Positions 21,613-26,987 of a DNA stretch of 26,987 bases are shown in pieces. The position numbers were made by a program, and so were the translations under genes. Origin of the DNA: CAZLHO01 sp964559455 (GTDB lineage: Bacteria > Krumholzibacteriota > Krumholzibacteriia > LZORAL124-64-63). The DNA lies in the NCBI GenBank assembly GCA_964559455.1, contig CAZLHO010000043.1, positions 1 through 26,987 on the forward strand, in the 5' to 3' direction. The notes beneath the pieces were generated by a model. That model saw nothing but the letters and a program-made list of their open reading frames with translations. It searched no databases and had not been told where the DNA came from. Numbering within the stretch: the first letter of the stretch is position 1; every line of letters begins with the position of its first letter.

Positions 21613-21693
21613 GATGTCGTTCCTTTGACTCGGATGCGCGGCTCGTGTCGTGCGTTGCCGGCGGCCCGCGCCGCCCCGTCCCCGCCCGGCGGA

Positions 21694-23037
21694 TCAGCTC
21701 AGGCGGAAGACGATGGTGATCACCCCCCACTGCTCGGTGCGGGGCTGACCCTCGGCCAGGGCGGCGAAGACGAACTGCCTGATCGCGGCCATCGCGGACC
21801 GGTTCAGGTCGCGGTGCGCCGAGGTCTGCTCGAAGTAGACGTTGTCCTTCACGCGGCCGTCGGGCATCACCGTGAAGTGCACGGCCACGGCGCCCTCCCA
21901 GCCGTTCCGCCGGGCGGCCGCGGGATACTCCAGCTTCGGGGCGCTCACGATGTCCCGGCCGACGATCTGGCCGCTCATGGTCATCGAGACGCCGTTGCCG
22001 CCCAGGGAGGCCGAGGCCTCGGCGGGCGCCGACTTCTGCTCCGAGGATCGGGTCCGGTCCTCGACGATGGCGGCCATGGCGGGCGCCTCGGCCACGGCGG
22101 GCTTGCGGCCGCGCAGGGCGCCGCCTCCCCCACCGCCGCCGCCGGCGCCGTAATCCAGGATGGTGCGGCGTCCCGTGCGGGCGCCGCCGCCGGAGGCCGT
22201 CGGCAACTCGACGTCGGCCCCCGCGGGAGCGCGCCGCTCCTCGCGGAACCCGCCCTCGGGCACCAGCGCCGCCACCGACCCCTGATAGACCTCCTTGCCC
22301 GCCTCGAGCGATCCGCCGACGAGGTTGGCGTTGCCGCCCTCGACGCCGCCCGACGCCAGTTGCAGGGCCATCCTGCCGCCGCCGCCGCCGCCGGCGTCGA
22401 CCGCGAAGTCGACCTCGTCCAGGTTCAGCTTGCTCTTGCGGCCGACCAGGGACTGCGTTTCGGCGTTGAAGCTCGCCTTGGGCTGCTTCGACTGCAGCGA
22501 GGGCGCGTTCACGTCGGCTGACAACGCCTGCTTGTTGCGCAGGTTCTCGAGGCCGGCGGCCGGCGCCGCGGCGTCGGCGAAGCGCTTAGACTGCAGGAAG
22601 GACGCCGATTTCAGCTCGGGCTGCGGCCTGGCCGGTGTCCGGGCCTGCAGTTCGGGCGCGTCGAGGGCCTTGGCCAGCTTGTGCTTTGGGATCAGCGGTC
22701 GGCTCTGCAGCTTCGGCGGCGTCTTCGACTGCAGCAGGGGCTTGCTCTCGACCTTGGAATCGTCAACGGCCTTGTCCGCCGGCGCGGGTTCCTCGCGCTT
22801 GGTCTCGACGGGAGGCGCGACCGGACGCGTCTTCAACCGCACCTTCTCGGCCACCTCCTCGCCGTACTTGGCCTCGATGTAGGCGATCTCGGTCAGCTCG
22901 TCGGCGATCTGGTCGACGCCCTGCGCGCCCATGCGCATCAGCATCAGCAGGAGCAGCAGCAGCGCCCCGTGCAGACCGAGGCTGATCCCGAACCCGCCCC
23001 CGGTGTCGCCGCGACGATCGACGGCCAGCCTCATCAT
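21694..23037 (-). CDS. TonB-like energy-transducing protein with LQSK repeats
   Basis: A 447-residue inner-membrane-anchored periplasmic protein. One N-terminal transmembrane helix (about 17-35) follows a short basic cytoplasmic end. Residues 60-360 are a long low-complexity linker with Lys/Pro-rich parts, five LQSK-like motifs (102, 110, 130, 148, 181), and glycine tracts (216-221 and 299-306). Residues 362-447 form a TonB C-terminal domain: KLEYPAAARRNGWEGAVAVHF, VMPDGRVKDN, AMAAIRQFVF, ending VITIVFRLS. Such proteins carry ExbB-ExbD energy to outer-membrane partners. The start ATG overlaps the second exbD stop as ATGA. It could equally be a TolA- or GltG-like gliding/trafficking part rather than a nutrient-uptake TonB. 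Confidence 0.85.
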   Translation of the reverse strand: MMRLAVDRRGDTGGGFGISLGLHGALLLLLLMLMRMGAQGVDQIADELTEIAYIEAKYGEEVAEKVRLKTRPVAPPVETKREEPAPADKAVDDSKVESKPLLQSKTPPKLQSRPLIPKHKLAKALDAPELQARTPARPQPELKSASFLQSKRFADAAAPAAGLENLRNKQALSADVNAPSLQSKQPKASFNAETQSLVGRKSKLNLDEVDFAVDAGGGGGGRMALQLASGGVEGGNANLVGGSLEAGKEVYQGSVAALVPEGGFREERRAPAGADVELPTASGGGARTGRRTILDYGAGGGGGGGGALRGRKPAVAEAPAMAAIVEDRTRSSEQKSAPAEASASLGGNGVSMTMSGQIVGRDIVSAPKLEYPAAARRNGWEGAVAVHFTVMPDGRVKDNVYFEQTSAHRDLNRSAMAAIRQFVFAALAEGQPRTEQWGVITIVFRLS

Positions 23038-23441
23038 GGCGCCGCCTCCTCGTCGGTCTTGCCCGTCGCGATGGCGATGCGCGGAGCCTTGGCCCCTTCG
23101 ACCTCGGCGATCAGCCGCTCGACGTCCCCGTAGAGCAGGTTCTTGTCGGCCTTGACCACAGCCACGGCGTCCGGGCTGTTCTCGAAGAGCGGCGTCAGCA
23201 GCTCGCGCACCTCGGACAGGGCCACTTCATCCTCGCCCAGGAAGATGCGACCTTCGATGGTGTAGATGATCTCGGTCTTCTCGGTGTCGTCCATCTGGTG
23301 CGCGCGCGCCTCGGGCAACGCGATCTCGTGCTCCGTCTCGTTCAGGAACGGCGAGATGATCATCAAAGTCAGCACCACGACCAGCGAGACGTTGATCACC
23401 GGGACCACGTCGACCTTGCTGGAATATCTGTAGACCTTCAT
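23034..23441 (-). CDS. ExbD/TolR-family protein lacking the transmembrane aspartate
   Basis: A 135-residue biopolymer-transport protein with a single transmembrane helix (about 13-31) and a periplasmic domain. The helix start reads VDVVPVINVSLVVVLTLMI. The position normally held by the proton-carrying Asp (PxxD) is Asn17. The rest is typical of ExbD: YTIEGRIFLGEDEV, ELLTPLFENSPDAVAVVKADKNLLYGDVERLIAE. ATG overlaps the preceding exbD stop by 4 bases and its own stop overlaps the TonB-like start, giving tight stoichiometric coupling. ExbD acts as a dimer inside the ExbB pentamer. With one Asp and one Asn subunit, a heterodimer with the neighbour is a reasonable inference. Confidence 0.88.
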   Translation of the reverse strand: MKVYRYSSKVDVVPVINVSLVVVLTLMIISPFLNETEHEIALPEARAHQMDDTEKTEIIYTIEGRIFLGEDEVALSEVRELLTPLFENSPDAVAVVKADKNLLYGDVERLIAEVEGAKAPRIAIATGKTDEEAAP

Positions 23442-23872
23442 CCCAGGCCCTCCTCGCGCTTGTTCAGGAGAGCCAGGCTCTTGGCGCCGCTCGCCTTGGC
23501 GGCGTCGAGCACGAAGACCACGTCGCCCAGGCGCACGAAGTCGCTGGGAACGATGACGACCGTCTTCTCGAGGCGGGAGGCCAGCTCCTCGCGCAGGCGC
23601 CCCTCCAGTTCCTCGGCCGCGACGGCGTCGCCGTTCAGGGACAGCCCCGCGGTGGTGACGGTCACCATCAGGAGCTCGTCCTGCTCGGGCTGCGCCGTGC
23701 TCACGACCGTCGAACTCGCCTCGGCCCGGGTCGCGTTCACCTGGATCCCGTTGCCGAGAATCGCCGGCATCGTGATCAGGAAGACGACGATGAGGGTCGT
23801 GGTCACGTCGGCCAGCGGCGTGATGTTCGCGTCGTTCTGGCCGCGCATGGCGGATCTCTTCACGCCAGACAT
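23438..23872 (-). CDS. ExbD/TolR-family proton-channel subunit
   Basis: A 144-residue inner-membrane protein, with one transmembrane helix (about 22-40) and a periplasmic domain. ANITPLADVTTTLIVVFLI contains Asp22, the conserved protonatable residue of ExbD/TolR/MotB-type motors. The periplasmic part has the usual VTTAGLSLNGDAV, LREELASRLEKTVVIVPSDFVRLGDVVFVLDAAK pattern (ExbD: D..v.yg.v..vld.ak). ATG 23872 has a modest G-rich ribosome site and lies 15 bases after the ExbB stop. The gene overlaps the second exbD by 4 bases. It works with ExbB to turn proton flow into movement. Confidence 0.92.
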   Translation of the reverse strand: MSGVKRSAMRGQNDANITPLADVTTTLIVVFLITMPAILGNGIQVNATRAEASSTVVSTAQPEQDELLMVTVTTAGLSLNGDAVAAEELEGRLREELASRLEKTVVIVPSDFVRLGDVVFVLDAAKASGAKSLALLNKREEGLG

Positions 23873-23887
23873 CTCACACCCCCGGAC

Positions 23888-24589
23888 CTACGAGTTGACT
23901 GCGACGGGTTCCCGTTCCTCGGCGACGGCGGCGGGGCGGACGGCCGCGCGCGCCGCGGGCCGCTCCTCCCGGGCGACCGGTCGGCTCGTGATCAGGAAGA
24001 ACTCCTCGCGCACGTCCTCCAGCTCGATGATCCGGGTGCGGATGCGCCGGACGAAGAGGTTGAAGAAGACCGTCGCGATCACGGCCACCACGATGCCCGC
24101 GGCGGTGGTCAGCAGGGCCTCCGAGACGCCCATGGCGACCACGGCGCTGCCGCCGGCGCCCGTGCGGGCGATGTCGGCGAAGGCGCGGATGATGCCGATC
24201 ACGGTACCGAAGAGGCCCAGCAGCGGGGCGATGTTGCTCATCGTGCCCAGCACGCTGAGGTTGCGCTCCATCTCGACCTGCTCCATCTCGATCGCCGTGT
24301 TGAAGCGCTGCTTCAGCTGGTCGCGGCTGATGTCCAGATGGCGCAGGCAGTGCGAGAGCACCCTCGCCACCGCGCTCTTGCGCGCGCGGCAGTACTCGTA
24401 GGCGGCCCGGTGATCGCCCTTCTCGAGATGCGGCGTCAGCTCGGACATGAAAGCCACGATGTTCGTCCGCGTGCGGGCGAAGTAGAGCGCCCTCTCGACG
24501 GCGTAGCTGACGGTGACGATCGAGCACAGGATCAGCACGACCATCGTCGGCGAGCCGAGCAAGAGGTCGGTGAGCGACATTCCCATCAT
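23888..24589 (-). CDS. ExbB/TolQ/MotA-type proton channel protein
   Basis: A 233-residue inner-membrane protein with three transmembrane helices (about 14-33, 118-138, 155-180). The family signature is clear: GTMSNIAPLLGLFGTVIGIIRAF (115-137) and GVSEALLTTAAGIVVAV (154-170), with the conserved threonines of helix 3 at 161-162. The C-terminal 30 residues are an Ala/Arg/Glu-rich cytoplasmic tail, longer than in E. coli ExbB. It forms the pentameric stator around the ExbD dimer. ATG 24589 is 27 bases after the TPR gene; GGAGGGG lies rather far upstream (about 11 bases), and an internal ATG (M4) is possible. Confidence 0.92.
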   Translation of the reverse strand: MMGMSLTDLLLGSPTMVVLILCSIVTVSYAVERALYFARTRTNIVAFMSELTPHLEKGDHRAAYEYCRARKSAVARVLSHCLRHLDISRDQLKQRFNTAIEMEQVEMERNLSVLGTMSNIAPLLGLFGTVIGIIRAFADIARTGAGGSAVVAMGVSEALLTTAAGIVVAVIATVFFNLFVRRIRTRIIELEDVREEFFLITSRPVAREERPAARAAVRPAAVAEEREPVAVNS

Positions 24590-24616
24590 GACGGTGTTTC
24601 CCCTCCGTTGCGCCGG

Positions 24617-26987
24617 TTACTGGCCGGCTTCCTGGTTGGCCTGGATGTCCGCGATGCGCCCCTGCGCCATCTCGGTCCATTCGGGCTTGCCGTTTGCGTT
24701 GATGATCTGCTGGTAGGCCCGCACGGCCCCGCCCCAGTCCCCCCGGTCCTCGCAGAGCTGACCGATCTGGGCGAGGCTGGCGATCCGGAACGGCGCCGCC
24801 GAGACGCCGGCCGTGGCGGCCGATTCGTAGGTCGAAAGGGCGTCGTCGACGCGCCCCATCTTCTCGTAGCACTCGCCCTTGCGGAAGGCGATCTCGTCCC
24901 CGGTGGCGTCGCCGGCGGCCAGGGCCTTGTCGTAGGCCTCGAGGGCGTGCGGGTAGTCGCCCAGCTCGTCCTGGTAGAGAGCCGCGATCTGGTACCACAT
25001 GCCGACGGCGTTCTCGTGGGCCGGGTAGTCCGACAGGAACCACATCATGGTGCCGATGGCCGAGGGCCAGTCCTCGAGTTCCTGGTAGCAGAGGGCCGCG
25101 TTGTACAGCGACAGCGGCGCGTACTCGCAGGCCGGGGAGCGCTCGGTCAGCAGCTCGTAGGTCGTGGCCGCGTCGTCGTAGTTCTCCTGCTTGAAGAGGA
25201 CCGTGCCGGCGCGGAAGCCGGCCAGGTCGGCCAGCTCGTGCTCGGGGTGCGTGGTCGCGAAGTTGCGGTAGCCGGCCAGGGCCTGCGGCAGCTGCTCCAG
25301 GCGGTAGTAGCTCTCGGCCAGGTAGAAGAGGGCGCCGGGCTCGCTCTCGCTGTCCGCGTAGTCCAGGGTGACCTTCTCGAAGGCCTTGGCCGCCGCCTCG
25401 TACTTGCCTTCGGCGAATGCGTTCTGGCCGGTCGTCCAGTAGTAGTCGGCGGCCATCGGGCTGTCCGGACGCAGGGCCACGTACTCCTCGATGTCCCGGC
25501 CGCTGCGATAGAAGGCCGACTGGATGCCCAGCTCGGCGTCCTCGACCCGCGAGTCGTCGGGGAATTTCTCGAGGAAGGAGCCGAAGGCCTGGATGCAAGC
25601 CTCGTCGGACTGCTGGTTGTAGTGGCTGTTGGCGATGCCGAAGAGCGCATCGGCGGCGTGGGCGCCTTCCGGATAGCGGCTGAGCAGGATCTCGTAGGCG
25701 CTGCGAGCGTCCTCGAAGCGGCCCAGGCCGAAGCGGGTGTCGGCCAGGCGGTAGAGGGCCTCCTCGGCCACGTCGCTCTGCGGGTGTTCGGCCAGCAGGC
25801 GCTGCCAGGTCTCGACGGCCTGCTCGTAGTACTGCAGGCGGTAGTAGCAGTCGCCCTGGTTGAGCATCGCCGCCGGCACCTCGGCGCCCTGGGGATCGCC
25901 GGCCAGGAACTCGGTGAAGTGCTGCAGGGCGTCCTCGTAGCGATGCTGGTTGAAGTAGAGCGAGCCCACGGCCAGGGAATTCTTGCCCTCCTCGCTGTCG
26001 GCGTTGGCCAGGGCCAGCAGGAACTTCTCCTGCTCCTCGAGCGCCAGGTCATAGTCGTCGAGCTGGCTGTAGCCGGCGACCATCCCCTGCAGGCTGGCCA
26101 CGGCGACGTCGCTGCGCGGATAGCCGGTCAGCACCAGCCGGTACATCCCCACCGCCTCGCGGTAGAGGCCCTGGGCGTAGTAGGCCTCGCCCAGGTGGTA
26201 GTACGTGCGCGCCCGCCATTCGCTGGGCGTGGGCAGCAGCCGGTTGGCGATGAAGTGGTAGTTGGTGATCAGGCGGTCGAACTGCTCCAGGTCGTAGTAG
26301 GCCACGGTGGCCAGGAAGAGGGCCCGCTCGCCGACATCCGTGTTCACGTACTTGTCGAGCACGTTCTGAAACTCGCGGATCGCCAGCTCGTGCTCCTCGA
26401 GCTCGTAGTGGCTGTAGCCCTTCAGCACCTGGACCCGGGCCTCCAGATGGTCGCCGGCGTACTGCAGGCTGAACTGCTGGGCCATCAGCACGGCCTGGTT
26501 GTAGTTCTTCTCGGCGACATACGCGTAGACGATCTTGTGCAGCGCGGCGCTGGCCACCGGGTTGTCGGGGTAGCGCTTGACGACCTCGGTGAACGAGAAG
26601 ACGGCGTTCGAGGGCCGCTCCAGGGCCATCCAGGACAGGCCGGCCAGATAGTTCGCCTCGGCGCAGATCGGGGCCGCGGGGAAGGCCTCGCAGAGCTCCT
26701 CGACCTGGCGGATGCAGTCGTTGTGGGCGCCGTCGCGGTGGGCGATGCAGGCCAGCTTGTAGAAGGCCATCGGCGCCAGGCCGCTCTCCGGGTGGTCCTC
26801 GAGGAACTTCTTGTAGCTCTTCAGGGCGATGCGGTTCTGGCCGCTGTCGTAGAAGGCCTCGGCGACGCTGAAGGCGATGTCCTCGGCCAGCGGGCTGTCG
26901 GGAAAGCGGCGCAGGGCCTGACGATAGCGCTGGATGGCCAGGATGTACTGGCCGGTCGCCTCGTAGCAACGGCCCAGGAAGTACAGG
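24617..26987 (-). CDS. Large TPR-repeat protein, 5' end outside window
   Basis: Open from the right edge to TAA at 24617, at least 789 residues. Apparent starts inside (for example ATG 26770) are rejected because the repeat pattern continues unbroken upstream (LYFLGRCYEATGQY, then AFYDSGQNRIALKSYKKFL). It is composed throughout of TPR-like repeats of 34-38 residues, roughly twenty, rich in Tyr, with the recurring pattern A-xx-LGxxYYxxGxYxxAVxxYxxVLxxYPxSDVA. This resembles YbgF/CpoB and BamD-type envelope TPRs and the large TPR proteins of Bacteroidetes and myxobacterial motor loci. The N-terminus, and therefore any signal peptide, is not visible. It is upstream of exbB in the same direction with a 27-base gap, so probably an operon partner, perhaps a periplasmic scaffold. 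Confidence 0.85.
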   Translation of the reverse strand, partial: LYFLGRCYEATGQYILAIQRYRQALRRFPDSPLAEDIAFSVAEAFYDSGQNRIALKSYKKFLEDHPESGLAPMAFYKLACIAHRDGAHNDCIRQVEELCEAFPAAPICAEANYLAGLSWMALERPSNAVFSFTEVVKRYPDNPVASAALHKIVYAYVAEKNYNQAVLMAQQFSLQYAGDHLEARVQVLKGYSHYELEEHELAIREFQNVLDKYVNTDVGERALFLATVAYYDLEQFDRLITNYHFIANRLLPTPSEWRARTYYHLGEAYYAQGLYREAVGMYRLVLTGYPRSDVAVASLQGMVAGYSQLDDYDLALEEQEKFLLALANADSEEGKNSLAVGSLYFNQHRYEDALQHFTEFLAGDPQGAEVPAAMLNQGDCYYRLQYYEQAVETWQRLLAEHPQSDVAEEALYRLADTRFGLGRFEDARSAYEILLSRYPEGAHAADALFGIANSHYNQQSDEACIQAFGSFLEKFPDDSRVEDAELGIQSAFYRSGRDIEEYVALRPDSPMAADYYWTTGQNAFAEGKYEAAAKAFEKVTLDYADSESEPGALFYLAESYYRLEQLPQALAGYRNFATTHPEHELADLAGFRAGTVLFKQENYDDAATTYELLTERSPACEYAPLSLYNAALCYQELEDWPSAIGTMMWFLSDYPAHENAVGMWYQIAALYQDELGDYPHALEAYDKALAAGDATGDEIAFRKGECYEKMGRVDDALSTYESAATAGVSAAPFRIASLAQIGQLCEDRGDWGGAVRAYQQIINANGKPEWTEMAQGRIADIQANQEAGQ

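Noticed and set aside
22130..22400. Glycine tracts as a DNA repeat or tandem array
   Set aside because: They are short GGN codon runs inside the disordered linker of the TonB-like protein, not a repeat array.
26768..26770. ATG as true start of the TPR protein
   Set aside because: The same frame stays open to the window edge with continuing TPR-type sequence and no ribosome site, so the gene is cut by the edge.

Overview
The window is a GC-rich (about 70%) stretch of a Gram-negative-type bacterial chromosome. A 100-N block at 19335-19434 marks it as a draft or metagenome scaffold. An HldD heptose epimerase (LPS core), Tol/TonB-type motor genes, an OmpA-like protein and a spirochaete-like TroABCD transporter point to a diderm. 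The fused and secreted gene types would suit a poorly sampled phylum of the FCB or neighbouring groups, but no 16S or clear marker is present, so that placement is inference. No tRNA, rRNA, CRISPR array, insertion sequence or phage gene was seen. Promoter-like sites of the TTGACN/TATNAT type are recognisable upstream of several transcription units.

Left part (1-9454): the tail of a chorismate-binding enzyme (TrpE/PabB type) converges on tag (3-methyladenine DNA glycosylase). Divergent from tag is troABCD, a Zn/Mn-type metal ABC importer in which both permeases carry a winged-helix-like C-terminal tail. On the minus strand modABC (molybdate import) reads into an Xaa-Pro aminopeptidase gene. 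A small plus-strand gene with a Cys-x-x-Cys start (DUF6884-like) diverges from modA.

Middle (9473-18035): a YkuD-fold protein with no signal peptide is translationally coupled to a MurC/Mpl-like ligase, a plausible peptidoglycan-recycling pair. Next is a plus-strand unit with an unusual 742-residue phosphotransacylase-butyrate kinase fusion, a separate phosphate butyryl/acetyltransferase and a glycerophosphodiester phosphodiesterase. Then come a divergent hexapeptide-repeat acyltransferase and an hldD-DUF3228 operon.

Right part (18124-26987), all minus strand: two separately transcribed paralogous secreted OB-fold-like proteins share the C-terminal ending SFGxVKALYR, and one is broken by the assembly gap. 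A stand-alone rpsD follows. Last is an envelope motor operon, read right to left: large TPR protein (cut by the window edge), ExbB/TolQ, two ExbD/TolR, a TonB-like protein with LQSK-type repeats, and a secreted FlgD-Ig-like/OmpA-like protein. The second ExbD lacks the transmembrane aspartate. This operon, the shared C-terminal ending, the YkuD-ligase pair, the kinase fusion and the permease tails are the parts most worth following up.
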